Assembly: GCA_022575985.1 (NCBI GenBank)
Contig: JAKSXM010000007.1
Span: 72,291,001-72,355,000 of the forward strand
Origin: Anagrus nilaparvatae
Lineage: Eukaryota > Arthropoda > Insecta > Hymenoptera > Mymaridae
Length of the DNA stretch: 64,000 bases
Direction of reading: 5' to 3'
Shown: positions 13,501 to 26,996 of the stretch, one piece after another
Layout of the letters: each line of letters starts with the position of its first letter
Numbering within the stretch: position 1 is the first letter of the stretch
Notes under the pieces: model-generated
Databases searched by the model: none
Seen by the model: the letters and a program-made list of their open reading frames with translations, nothing else
Told to the model about the DNA's origin: nothing
Made by a program: the position numbers and the translations under genes

Positions 13501-15879
13501 TTTGGGATCGATTAAGTGATAAAAAAAAATTTTGTTTGTTTTCTGAGTTTGTCGAACAAATCAAAAAACTTGAAAAATATTTCATATTTATTATTTTAGG
13601 AAATTGAAATTTAAAAGCTGTTTTAGTGAATCGATGCTAATTCATGTCTTAATATTCAAAGACTTTTAAAATCATAAACTTGCTAAAAAAGTTTTGATTA
13701 ATTAAGTACCTCAAAAATTAAAGGAATTTCAAGGGCTAATATTACCGTCTTGCAATAAATAAGTTTAAAATTTTTTTTTTTTAATAAGGGCAAATAATTT
13801 GAATCAAAAGTTCTTCAAGTTTTGAATAAAAAAAGGCTGTTTCTACCCATCCAACATTTAATAAGTGTATAATTTTGAAAACATTTTTTTAGCATAATTT
13901 CATTTTTTAAACAAGCGTTTAATATTAAGACAGAAGATGTTTGTAGGACTTTTTTATCTAGCTGCTTTAGTAATCGGTTAAAATATACAGTTCAGAATGG
14001 TTATCGAAAACTTTTCACGAATTTTGAATTTTTTTCAGAAAAACTAGGGTCAATAATCAATTGCAATAGATTAAACTAAAGACCCAATTATAGACATTTA
14101 TCGAGCAAACTTTTTTCGATAACCCAGAGACGCCCCCCCGACCCCACCCCCCGGTCCCGTATTTAAGCTTAGTTAAATAAACCGAGAAAAAAAGATGCTA
14201 GATGCAATATATCCAGGAATGAAATCATACATATGTATTTAGATTTTTTATGCAATCTACGTTGGTTACATAAGCTATTACATGCCAGAATCAGTTAACA
14301 AGAAATAAAGTTTAAGAACTTAAAAATTTTTTGAAAATAAAACTCCAAATTGCTACGAGGCATCAACTGTTAAAAAATGCAAGAATCGGAAAAGTATTAT
14401 TAGAAAATGAAAAATACTAAAAATAGATGGATTTATTTTGCTAGGGGTTTTTAATTGAATTTGCCTGCTTAAAATATAAAAGATTACTCGAAGGATAATT
14501 AAACAAGTAATCCAACTAGTAATAACAACGATGCATAAATATTTACTCGATATAATTTAAATTTCAAAATTTTCTCCACAGCTCGAGCGGAGGGTTGAGG
14601 GTGCGAAGCTATAAATTAACGAAAACCGAAAAAATCGAAGGTCGAAAAAATGGAAAAAATGGAGAAAAAAAAATGAATCATTCGTTTTTTTTTGAATTAT
14701 GACAAGTTTATAGTAGGTACATGTATAAAACATAATATTTGCATGAGCGCATATTATATTTTATAAATACAGCTCCGAGTTTTTTTGTTCGAAGGGTTAT
14801 ATTAAAAAAGAACGCACAGCTAGAGAGATATAGAAGAAAAAAAAGAAAAAAAAGAAAAAAAAGAAGGGGAACGGGACGGGATGTATCAAAGTAAACAACA
14901 TATTCATATATTTCATGCATATTGTATAAGCAGCTCTGCTGCTCTGGAACTCTGGAAACCGAGTAAAAGGTAGCATAGAAGATGGTAAATTAATGATTCA
15001 AGAGTTAAATTTTGAAATAATGAAATATTAAATAGCTGAGCTTTTCTTTTCTTTTCTCTCCTCTCCTCCTCTACGCATTTCTTATCGCATTGACTCGATG
15101 AATTTATTTCAATAACTTAAAGCCCCAGCGTTTACGTAAATCCGAATCGAATAAAATCCAGGTCAGCTTGAAACGAGAAAAAAAACAAATAAAAATTATT
15201 AATAATAGTCATTCGAAGAATTCAATAAATATTAATAAATAATTAAATCTATAGTATAACGAAATATGCAAAAGTAATTAAAATTGGAAATTCAGTGAAA
15301 TTTATGTACGTAGGATAATTAATTTAGGTAGGATGCGAGGAAGTGCAACAACCAGATTGGTTTGTTGGCATTTTACGCTTGAATAGCGAATCAGAATGTC
15401 GAATATTTCACATAACGGGTGCGAAATATCATTAGCTCGAAATTTAATAAATAATAATATTTACAATACATTTCTATCGCGCCAAAACACCCCTAGAAAA
15501 AAAGAGGAAAAAAGCTATAATTTTTAGTATTTCACAAACTTTTTCACCCTCTAACAACTATCCCTAAGTTTTGAAGCTTCGAATAGTTACTTCAAGAAAG
15601 AAATCTCAACAAAAAAAATTCTTACCTAATCATTTTCAACCCTTAATTCTTACAATTAGTAAAATTTGGTTTAAATTTTTTACCAAAAAATAGCTCTATC
15701 AAATTTCTCTAGAAATTTATGCCAATATATTTTTTAAAATATCGCAAACCTTTTTAACCCTTAACAACATGAACTTAATGAATGATTAAAATATATTTTA
15801 CATCTTACTTTAAACTGCTTTTTAATACTTTCATTTAATTAATAAATATTTAAGTGGATTAACAGAAAAAAGGCGCTTT

Positions 15880-16410
15880 CAATTTTCAGGGTAGTTTTAA
15901 GGGTTTTTTGACCGTGAAAATAATTGTGATATAGTACTGTATATAAGTATAAACTTTTAGGTAAATGAGATGATATTTTGGTTATATGAATTAGTATAGA
16001 AAAAACTTAAAATAAATTTTATTGATTATGAGAATTAAGGGTAGTTTTAAGGGTTGTTAAGGATTGAAAATGGCCCTGATGAGCTAAAAATTCATTAGAA
16101 TAAGCTTTTACTTGAAGCAGTAGCTTTTTTATTTAATTGCTAATTTAAAAAAAAATTGAAGTAACTGTTAAAGGTTTTAAAACTTAGGGGTAGTTTTAGG
16201 GGTGGAAAGGGTTGAAAGATCCTTAGCATAAGCTTTTGAAGCTTTGAAGTTTTTATAGCTTTCCAGGCATAACTGAAGCTTCGAAAACATTTCTAGTTTA
16301 ATTCTGCCAGTTTTAAATGTTTAGGGTAGTTTTAAGGGTAGTTTTTAAAATTTAAAATTTTAAAGGTTGTTAGAGAGTTATTTGGGTTTGAATAGGGGTA
16401 GTTTTTTTCG
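15880..16410. repeat. Degenerate repeat with GGGTAGTTTTAAGGG motif
   Basis: The motif GGGTAGTTTTAAGGG or a close variant occurs at about 15889, 16039, 16187, 16323 and 16394. The first four are spaced about 150, 148 and 136 bases apart, which suggests a decayed tandem repeat of about 148 bp. Reverse-complement fragments of the same text (for example CAACCCTTAATTCTTA near 15640) lie to the left, so part of it is inverted. Confidence 0.5.
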
Positions 16411-18362
16411 AAGTGTTTGATTTATTATTTGATAAAATATAATGTTTTATAAATTTTTCTACGCTCCAAATTTTGTTTACACAATAATATAAGCTTACCA
16501 TTAAGCTTTATGCTCAAGAATAGTTTTTTGCAATATTTAGGGGCGCAAATTTAATTAAAAAAATTCTCTTGTCGTAGTTTTCGTAAACTACAATGATATT
16601 TCTTCAAAATGCTGCTTCCGCATTAAAATCCATGGAAACCTCGATCAAAGCAAGCTTTTTTCCTCTTTTTTTTTCTCGATCACTGTGCTCCGCCCTCATC
16701 TAGGTCAAATTAAATATTTTCTCAATTTTTACGTTTTGTTCATTTAGCACCATTCAGCTTCGCTAATTTTGTTAGAGACATGTCGTATTCGCGTGTATAC
16801 GCTGCTGTTAATTACTTCGTTTCGTGTATTTAGGCTAGCCAACATTCGTATTTGCCAAGAGGCTCATCGGCTCAGCTTACCGATGCGATTTTTAATCCCG
16901 AGGATTATACCGTATACGTATATATAACTTTTGTCGAATAAAAATGCAACGCTACGATTAGCACAAGTCAGAGACTATTGTTTATCGAATGGCTGACCTT
17001 TCTCATGAGGTTGATTATTAAAATAATTATAACGCGCGCAGCCCATGAATATTCAAAATTTTAAGCACTTGACTGACTTAAATTTAAATGCAATAATAAT
17101 TGATAATATAATGGACTATGATTCGTGATTCGTGATTCGAAAACGTAGCGAGCTCTGCATAAATTTTAATATGTACGAAGGTAAATAATTGTGAATTGTA
17201 AATTGTAAATAAAAGCCAACAAAGGCTAAGAAAAGAAGGCTTATATTTATTCAGGTAGCTGCAGAAGGTTATTTTCGACCACACACGCTCGCTGATGAGT
17301 CGTGACCGTCCAACTTTTTAATTATTATTATAATTTATATTTTTTTTATAAACAAAAGAGAATTATTAAATTAATGAAATTTCAATCGAGAGCGAGAGAG
17401 GGTAAAGGGGGATTAAAAGTTTTAGTTTTATAAGAAGAACGCGCTAATTAAAAAGTTTTAGCCGGAGAAATATACTAAAGTTTAGCGCAGAAATTAAAAT
17501 TTAAAAAATTCTATTCAAACCTTGGGAATCACGTACTGCATCATCGTAATGGACTCTGGTCAGTCGGTCGCACACGTCGAAGGACTCGACTGGAATTTGT
17601 CCAGTTCCCCCTGCCACACACATGCGAGAATAAAATAATATAAAATAATAATTTCGTATTTGAATATCGTAATCTCCCACGTCCATGCGTGCACCTGCTC
17701 AGCCGAGGGGAGGTAGATGTACGCTAATTATATTTTATTTTCATAAGAGGAAAATCTAATGACAACGTACCGTCACGCTGAAAATTATATATTTACGTGC
17801 TCTCTGTGTATCATTTATTCATTTTATCTGTTTTTATTATTTGCTTTTTTCTACGATTCGATCGACTTTGAATTTAAAATTTTCTCCAAATGCCCCGCTA
17901 ACTCCCCTGCTCGGATTTTTTTCTGTTTACACTTTGTAAAATAACATTAAGTAGGTTAAACATAAATTACAATTATTTTAAAACTAATCAATCTTAGTCG
18001 ATACACGTGTACAAATGCTATTTCGACCTCCGCCGACGAAAGTGAATAATTAGCCTTTTTTTAAAAAATCATTTTAAAATTCTATTCGAGTAGGTAATGA
18101 AGAAAAAAAGGTCTTGCGTTCCCCACTTACAGCGAAGAACCTATCATTTAAAGGAAGGAATCATTGGATGATCTTAATCATGCGAGCCTCTCTCCGTACC
18201 TCCCAGCTGACCAATGGCGTTCGCTGCTTTCGATAATGGTTTCCTTTGCCGTGCATGATATTTCGGCTTCTCCGGCGTTTACATTGACCTTGGCCAAAGC
18301 CGGCTTTTAAACGAGAGCTCAGACGCAATGAAAAGCACGACCTAGTTTAAAAAGTGGTAGCT

Positions 18363-18405
18363 GCTATATATAAGGGAAGTAGTTAGTACTGGTTAGTACC
18401 GTGCC
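18363..18405 (+). promoter_or_regulatory. TATA-like core promoter candidate
   Basis: CTATATATAAGG is followed at about 30 bases by TACTGGTTAGTACC, the right spacing for a TATA box and start site. The 200 bases upstream are GC-richer than the surroundings. No coding exon follows, so any transcript would be non-coding or belong to a distant gene. Confidence 0.25.
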
Positions 18406-21400
18406 AAAGGATCCATCAAAGGGACGAACGAGGTATAATGGAGGAGCGAAAAGAAAGATCTTTTTGAAAAGAAGGAGAGAGCGTTCTAACGCTCGCGCTC
18501 GGCTCTAGTAAATGATAGTGACGAGAGAGGAATGTACTATATAAACTCTGATCCTTTTTCAAAATCCACTTGTTGCTCCATCGCATCGCTTGCCTACTTT
18601 TTACCTTGAATACTTTATTCCATTTATTCTCATGATTCTCATGCATGCCTCGAATTATCTATTAACGAAATTCACCTCACGCGTCTCTCTTTAGCTTTAT
18701 CACCTGCTAATAATTTAACAAATTAAAATTCCCATATTTTCTATTCAGCCGTTTATATGAAATTATAGGAGGCGAAATTTAACGGGATGCACAAATTACA
18801 GAGACTAAGCTCGTTAGAAATCCCATAGAGCCGGTGAAAATCCAGCGATAATAAAAGAAGCAACGCATATCAGCCTGTTCTAAAGCCCAAAAAAGTAAAG
18901 CAAAAGCTTTGCACTCTGTTGCATAAAAACGTAAAAAATGTAAAAAAAAGGAAGAATTTGCATAAACGCAACCATCAATTTCGGATATAACAAATTCTGG
19001 TTTTAAGCTACTTATTTACACACAGCCGGCTTTGTTCTTGTTGTAGAATAAATTGCTATATATACTAACGTTTTATTAAAGTATCCTTTTTTCGGGCGTA
19101 ACCAGCACTTACTACTGGCTAGACGTAAGGGGCAATGAAAATTTTCGTTAAACAAAATATCAGGGATTGCAACAGTATCATTATGAATTGCCAGAGTTTT
19201 GCCTTCGGGCGACAGGCTTTTTAAGAAATTTAAAGCGACGCTTAAGTAAGCTACTGGTCGTACTCGTTCAATTAGTCAAAGGGAAAAAGAAAAAAAAAAG
19301 AAAAAAAGAATAAAAGAAAAACATAAATCACAAGTTTAAAAGTTGCTAAAAAATAATATTCAATTACATTTTGAAATGGAAAAAAAAGATGGAAAAATCT
19401 TTTAAGAAAGAAAAAAGTTATTACGAAATAAGGAAATTTGGGCGAGTCGCCAGAGCCACGGGTCCCGTGGCCTCGTGGTCCCGTCTGCCTCTAAATGTCA
19501 TTAAAATTCTATTAACTTGGAAAATCCTTTGTCTTGACTCTTGGTCGAAAAAATAGAAGAGAGAACGAGCATGAAAAAGATAAAATCGATACGAGCGGAG
19601 AAGGGTTAAGGGCGATTCGAGTCGAGTCGAGGATATCATTAATAATAATTATAGAAACGTATCCCATGTGATTATCTTGCCCCGAGTCCATTATTACTTA
19701 TAATATTTCATCTGCGGAATTGGCGGTTGCGCTTTCTCATGAAAATAAATTCGGCTCTATAACGTTAAATCGATGGAAATGCAATTAAAAAAAGTATTAA
19801 AAAGTATTAAAAATTTTTATTTTTCTCGAGACATGCAAATTGTATTTGTAATTGCAATAAGCATAGTTGAGATAGGCGTATTCCGTATTACTATACGGAG
19901 TAATATGACGTGCATATCGATTGGCAGCTGGCGCGAAGGGCATGAAGGGGCTAAAGGGGTTAATTTATGTTAGTTCGATATGAAGCATGAAAAAAAGTCT
20001 AATAAATTTTTATGAAATTGACGGAAAACAAACAAATTCGTGTCGCGAGCCGTAATTAATCAACTGCTTCTAATCACTGCCGACTGGACTCTTCTGTTTC
20101 ACTCGCAATTCCAAATACTTCTTCCTTTAGTTCGCTTTTGCTTTATTCATAAATCATGCTTGAAAAAAATGAAATCTCTACATACGCGTAGTGCATTTAT
20201 GCTCGTAAATATACGTTAGGAGCATTTATACGTTCCCGTATACATTCTCTACTAAATCATTTCTTTTTTCTTTCCCTTTACTTTTCTCTCTTCCAATCTT
20301 CAATAAATATTTTTACATTTTTATATTTTTATATAAAAAAAATATTAAAAAAATATTTAAATTATATAATTTTTTCTGAATTTAAGATTAAATTAATACT
20401 TTGCACGCAAAACTGAAATATAAACTCGATCGTTGCGCATTAAGTATATACACTTAAGACTCCTTCTGAGAAAATATAAATAACAATGTTTAAAGACTGG
20501 TAGCTAACCCTGAATTATCCTTCGATTCCTCATCCCTCGATGTCACATCTAGTCACGATCGGATTCTCCGATCTTCTCCTCTCACGATCTTCTCGGGAAA
20601 ATTCTTTTCGCACGATCGGAAGATAATTTATTTAATAATTAAAAAACTCAGTCAGAAGCTCCTCGGCGCGAGTCGCTACGGGGGGCTAAGAGCTCTTTTC
20701 AACCTGATTACAATATCCATCCCCAATCTAATAAAAGATCGAATATACGGCACCGCCTGTTCCGCTCGATTACGCATCTGTCGAGTTTCTTCAAACCACT
20801 TCTAACGAGGAGTTAATAATAAATTCTAATTTTTATATATCGAATTAAATTTATTTTATTTGCCTAGGTTATCGCGAATTTAGCAGGTAATGGATCGTAA
20901 ACCGAGAGCCGTCGGTAGTCGGTATCAAATTTACACTTGTAGGCAAATAACTTTCGCGCCATTAAACAATAAAATATGCTTTTTTTGAATCTTTGAATGC
21001 CCGCGGGGTGAGTTCGCGCCTCTCGCTAAATCGAGGGATGATTTATTCCGAGAGAACTGCTCCCAGTCTCCGCTTTGACAGGAGGCAAAAAAAAAGAAAA
21101 AAAAGAAAAAGAATCGAAATAATCGCAGCTTTGTTTCGCTTTCTGCCGTAATAAATGTTTATTATTTTTCATCGATTAATGAAATTCCATCGATTGTTCG
21201 AGGAGAAAACAATAAGCTTGTTTAAACAATAAAATAAAAGAATTCAACAGTGTAGGTACGATTTAATAGGATTTAATAATTTAAAAAAGGCAAATCGTTC
21301 TATTTTTAGCAAATTAAAAAAAAATAAAGAAGCGAAGTTATATAAATACACGCGGCATGGCACCCGGCACCCGGCACACGGCTATAGCTCTTGTTAATAA

Positions 21401-22534
21401 TTTATGAATTTCTTTTTTTAATATAATAATAAAATCGTTATTTATTTTAGTTGGAAATACATATAAATATTTACGATGCATATTAAATTTAGTATATAGA
21501 AAAAATTTCATTTTTTTTTTCAAAGCGCTTTTTTCATATCGAACCGGACAACTAAAATAAATAAAAAATACAATTTCAAATAGGGCGCACACGTTTGTTT
21601 GAACACATACATAGGAAATTTTATTATTAATAAAAAAAAAAAAAAAAAAAAAATGAAAATAAAAATTGAGGGGTAAAATAAAATATAAAATATATATAAT
21701 ATATATTATACGCTGAAGGGTTCGCTTCGAAACAAGACTTTAGCGCGAGGGTGGCAGTTAAATATTTCACGATCGACGTACAAAAATTCCGGAGAGACGT
21801 GTGTGTGCAAGATAAACAGAGACACAGAGACGCCGAGACACCAAAGAAAAAGAAAGAAAACTGGCTTTTAACGAACGTCTAATTTCGCTAAAATGAAATA
21901 TTAGCTAAGACTAGTCAAACATTCTCTGCAACGGCTTTTTTTTTAAAATGCATTTATGGCTTTTTCTTTTTTGCCCTTGCTGAAATTATACGAATAAAGT
22001 CCTTGGAACTTTTTCAAATAATTAATGCTGCTGATTTTATGAAAATTACTTTTCTCATTTTTCAACTATGCAGAATGTCAACTAACGAGAAACGACTTGA
22101 ATTGCAATTCCAAAGCTACCGACTAATAGTAAGATCCTGCAATACCGTAGAGAGGCAAAGAAAAATGGGACGATAAGGCAGATATTCGAAAGGTACATTT
22201 TCGCGTATACATGTACTTTATCGACCGTTCTTTATACACGTTCTTTATCGACCTAGTAACTATTTTTGCACTAAATTAAATATTAATAAAACCACAGATT
22301 TTTTAACAGCAGATGATTAGTGTGCTGATTTATAATCCGACAACAGTCCACATACAGCCAATTACAGGTCGGCAAATTTTAATTTTAAAATTTAAGTATA
22401 AAATTCTTACTCAGCACACCTGAAAACCCCACGATACCATCTTAAGCTATTTTTTTTCTCTACTTTTAAAAATTCGGAATTTTTTCGAAAAAATTGTCCA
22501 ATTTCGGGTCCGCCGTTTTAAAAGAACTCCCTCC

Positions 22535-23075
22535 CAAAGACCTTTCAAATGAGACCTTAAGCTTTAAAAAAGCTTATCAGGGACCGGAGATATAAGCAAT
22601 TGAAAGTTTTCTGTTTCCGAAAATATCGTTTTTTTAACAACTTTAATGGTCTGCAAAATTTTTCTCTGAGCACTTTAAGGGCTAAAAATTTCAGGAAAGC
22701 TTCTTTTGATATTAAAAAAAATTCCCTAAACATTTGGGCGATGGTATTGGCTTCTGTTCGTAGATATAAGACTCTGAAAATGTAGAATAATTGGACCAAT
22801 ATTGGCCAATAAGTGGTGAAGGGGTCAGCAAAAAATATTTCTTCATCAATATTCGAATACCCAGGGAAAAATGAGCTCATTTTAAAAAAAAAGTTTTTAT
22901 TTTTGACTGACAAATAAGCAAGTTATCATCATTTTAAGATTTTTTAAAAAATCTTCAAAAAATCTCAGTTTTAGGGTCATTATACAATATTCTAACTTTA
23001 AAACTTTCAATTGCTTATATCTCCGGTCCCTGATAAGTTTTTTTAACGCTTAAGGTCTCATTTGAAAGGTCTTTT
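22535..23075. mobile_element. MITE-like element with ~75-bp terminal inverted repeats
   Basis: The left arm (22535-22610) is repeated inverted and almost unchanged at 22998-23075; shared text includes CTTTCAAATGAGACCTTAAG and ATCAGGGACCGGAGATATAA. About 390 bp of AT-rich DNA separate the arms and no transposase is visible. A non-autonomous DNA transposon is the natural reading. The open frame across it (minus strand) is incidental. Confidence 0.75.
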
Positions 23076-24467
23076 CTAGACGCTTTTAATGAGACCAACG
23101 GGAAGTTAATTATACTGAGTCACAATTTAAGTTCAAAAATCAGCATTTTTCGATAAAATGAATCTTACGTTAATCAATGCCAGTAAAAATCAACTCCATG
23201 AAACTTTTTGAAAATTTTGTTGGTAAAAGTTGAAAGTTCAAGGAAAAAAATGAGACCAGCCGGATGTTTTTTGGACTAATCCTTGAAGCCCGGTAAATTT
23301 TTGAAAATTGGCTAAAAACAGCTATTTTTGGACCTTTTAGAGCTTGTATCTCGGCAACCCGTCCTGCAAAATGGCAGAAATGGGTTTTTTATTGCCTCAA
23401 ACCACCCCTGAAAATTTGAGCCCGATCGGAGTCATGGGTGCGCACACTTTTGTATGAAAAGTAATGGATATGCCCATAATATATCTCTGGTTAGAAATAA
23501 AAACCCAAAAAAGTCAAAAAAAAAGTTAATCAATGAAAAAAAAATTGTATTCGTACCCTCCTACACTCAACAAATTCATTAAATTACATGCATATAACAA
23601 AAGCCTAGTATATTTTTTTTATACGAATCAAAATTTTTTTTTTCTTATATCATAAAATTCACTTTTTTAATTTGACCGGTTGTGTTTATTTGACCGCGCT
23701 CTGTGCACCGGACAGCTTGCGGACAGCTGCTATAGATTCCTTCTCCACCTTTTTTTTTCAACTTGATGTTTTGAGAGATCATTATTTGTAATATTTTCTT
23801 ATGTTTTTCGCAATTTTCCTTATTTTAGGGGTAGCTTTTTCCCTCTATAATTAGGTCTAATTTTCCAAATTTTTTCTGTTGACTGTTATCAAGAAACCCA
23901 TAGATATTTAAGTAACCAATCTTGAAAAAATGGCATTAATTTGATCATTTTGGCTTCATTTCACCGTAAAAATGAATAGTTTTTGCTGATTTAAGGGTTT
24001 TACCTTATTTTCTAGCTACTTTGGACCCTGTATTCGTATTCAGCGACCCAAAAACCCTATAGAAGTTTTTTTCTCAATTTGGTTGTTGCTATCAAACCAA
24101 TAACCGCGATTTGCCTGGAGATAGCGTTGGGATCGAATTGACTTACATTTTTCAAATATTTTACCCCACTTAGTCCAAATTTCATTATTATTTTTGTTCT
24201 ATAGCGCATACTTCGTATGAAAGCTAGCTGTTTATTTACTTTGCTTCCTTCGTAAGATCATTTTAGTCAGTTCAAAATTGTGTTTATGTTTATTTAAAAA
24301 GGTTTGATAAGAGCCTTTGTTAAGTACACTTACTAGTTATATATATTTTTATAAACATTAATTATAAAAACGTTTTCACGAATCTATTGTTTCGAAATCA
24401 TTAAGTTAGGCAAAACAAAAGATAAAAAATTTATCTTGTATTAAAAGATATAGTATACTTCTTAAAA

Positions 24468-26395
24468 ATGAGTGTAACAGGTAACTACAAAAAATTATTC
24501 AATTAAAAATGACTTGATAATAAGTTATAACTTTATTTTATTTAGGTGATGAACCACAACCCGAAACAACAATAGAATGCCTCAATGATGACTGCTTGAT
24601 GCATGTTTTTCAATATTTAACAATGCAAGAAAAAATTGATATAGAACTGGTGTGTAAAAATTGGAAACGAGTTGGTAGATTAACGTGGAGTCATACTAAA
24701 AATTTTGATGAAGAAATATTTCCTTTTTCTATTTTTAAATATGTTAATGATAATAACAAAAAGAAAAACACAAATTTTTGTATGAATGTTTTGAAAAGAG
24801 GTGGTTCTTACATTGTTCGAATGGATATTGATACTTCAAATGAAGCCGTAAACTTTAGATTTATTTTGCCCAAAATACCTACTTACTGTTGTAATATAAC
24901 AGAACTGCATATTTGGGACCCAACCAAATTATTTACTGATGAAATTTTAAAAACAATATTTTTAAAAAATACTATGATTAAGAAGATACATCTAGGTAAC
25001 TTAGAAATTAAAAGTGACTGTTTGTTGTACTTGGATGCAAACAACATCGAAGAAATCTGTATTCAACAGTTTCAATTTGAATCAAAGGATTCTTATCATG
25101 GTTTTCTAGCCAACTTAAGAAATTTAAAAGTACTTAAAATGGTTAATACTTGTGAAATAAAAGAATCATTAGAAGCTCTTTTAACGAGCAAATGTGATAA
25201 AATTACTGAAATCGAAATAAATATACAACAGGTCAAATATCGTAATCAAGAAAGTTTTGTTAATGCGTTTATGTATTTATTGACAAAACAGAAAAATATT
25301 GCCATAGTCAAATTAAGAAGTACAATGATGGATATAGAATTATTAGAAAAATTACCACTTCAATTACAGGAAGTTCAATTTTGTATTGGAATTTCTGATA
25401 ATGATAGGAGTGACACAAATTTAAACCTGACCTCATTTTTATCAAAGCGACCAAATATTCAAAGGCTTTCTCTCGGAAATGTTTTGATAAATGAGAGATT
25501 CACAAGTTTCCATGCCCACGGAGTTGCACCAGAAAAAATATTTGATGCTTTTACATTTACATATAGTCATCTGCCATTCAATCGTCAATCCGAAGAAGCT
25601 GCTTTTGATCTATCGCTATTTTTATCCAGACATAAAATTCGGAAAATCAATTTGTACAATATAGAAATCGAAGAAAAATTAATGGTAAATTTTCCAAAAA
25701 ATGTTGAAGAATTAAATTTACATTTAATTTGCCCGACTTTTTATCATCAAATCTTGTCCAAATTTTTTATTCCTCTTCAAAGCCTCCTGAAATTTTCAGG
25801 ATACTTTTTAGAAATGTGTCCAGGTATATTGGAAGATATAATAGATTTTATTAACCCAAGAATTAAACATATTAAAATTAAGTTTCGTGACTATAGGTCA
25901 GATGATTATTCATCAAGCTTGGAGTTCAGTAGATTGCAACATCTTGAATCTTTTATTTTTAAAAGTTATTTTGATCATTTGGAGAATGGTATCGATGCCT
26001 ATTTAAAAATTAACGTTGACTATATTTTACAGGGTTTATCAGCGTGCAATAATTTGAAAAAGTTATCTGTTACGCATTGCAATATTAGTGAAATCGGATT
26101 TAAAGCTTTATGCAATCTTTCAAATTTAATTATATTAGAAATTGGCAATTCAAATGTCGTTAAGGATGAGCTATTTAGCGAGCTTCTAAAAAAACTCTTG
26201 AATTTAAAAGAATTGATAATTTATAGATTCGATCTAGTGACTCATAATTTGATAAAAATAGCGAGTGAAATAAAATGCAAAAGAGAAGACACTCATGTGT
26301 TAAAAATAGATATTTCAAACTGCGATATTTTAGATTTTAAAAAATTGAAAGATGAACCTTTAGTTCAAATATGTGATTATTTGGAATTTGATTAA
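24468..26395 (+). CDS. F-box and leucine-rich repeat protein
   Basis: A putative substrate-recognition subunit of an SCF ubiquitin ligase. Two exons: 24468-24480 (ATG AGT GTA ACA G) and 24546-26395, joined across a 65-base intron with donor GTAACT and acceptor TTTATTTAG, giving 620 aa. The start is supported because the joined frame reads MSVTGDEPQPETTIECLNDD directly into the F-box. The F-box spans about residues 14-55 (CLMHVFQYLTMQEKIDIELV, then CKNWKR and W). The rest is a long series of degenerate leucine-rich repeats (NITELHIWD, LRNLKVLKM, NLKKLSVTHCNIS, LSNLIILEIGN, LLNLKELIIYR). The F-box would bind Skp1 and the LRRs a substrate (family knowledge). Two AATAAA signals follow at 26516 and 26526. 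Codons are AT-rich. No close named orthologue is recognised, and repeat-rich DNA lies on both sides. Confidence 0.85.
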
Positions 26396-26840
26396 ACTTA
26401 TTGATTAAACTTCTATGAAATAACATTCTGTCTTCGATTATTCATGATAATGTCATAATTTTGTTTCTTTAACTTGTTTTACTGATTCTTTATATTTAAA
26501 AGAAACCAATAATGTAATAAATACTAATAAATTACTTTAAGTTTATTATTCTAAATATTGTATAAATTTTTGAACTATTAGTAACCTTCAAGCAACCTTC
26601 TCTCCTTTATAATTAAATAAGAAAAAAATTAGGTTTTGGTTTTCAATGTAGTTTGTATGCACTAACTAGCGCTGACAGTATCAAAACCAAATATTTTTTT
26701 CCAATGTTCTACAAGTGTTTTTTTAATTATGACTTACAATTAGTGGATATATTTTTAAATTAAATTAAATCTTATAGGTTATAAAAAGTCTATAATAGAA
26801 TTTGTTAATTGTCGCCAAAAAATACAAAAATTTTTTTTCT

Positions 26841-26996
26841 TTTTGGACGTAGTACACCTAATTGCTTTCTATGGGAGTACTAGTTTTAGAAATATTGTTT
26901 ATAGAAAAATTAGAAAAAAACAATTATTTTTTTTTTTAGGACGTAGTACTTAATTTTTTTCTATGAAAGTACTAATATATAGAATTATTGCTTTAG
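26841..26996. repeat. Dispersed repeat, GTAGTAC...AGTACTA family (two units)
   Basis: Two adjacent units of about 90 bp share a T-run, GGACGTAGTAC, a gap, then TATGGGAGTACTAGTTTTAG or a variant. Related units occur at 33140-33195, 60735-60832 and 63480-63530. Confidence 0.5.

Larger units (their letters stand above)
9641..24467. other. Gene-poor region upstream of bab
   Basis: I find no supported coding exon in these 14.8 kb. The part near bab (9840-10620) has GC-richer patches that may be 5'UTR or promoter. Positions 10740-14600 are AT-rich with many AGCT-containing words (see findings) and one C-rich tract at 14131-14155. Positions 15480-16420 contain recurring GGGTAGTTTTAAGGG motifs. A TATA-like promoter candidate sits at 18363. 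Positions 22535-23075 form an inverted-repeat element, and 23080-24130 look like further decayed repeat. Open frames here, for example 118 codons at 22557-22913 inside the inverted repeat, have no family motif. Confidence 0.6.

Noticed and set aside
22557..22913. 118-codon minus-strand frame
   Set aside because: Lies across an arm of an inverted-repeat element; no transposase motif.
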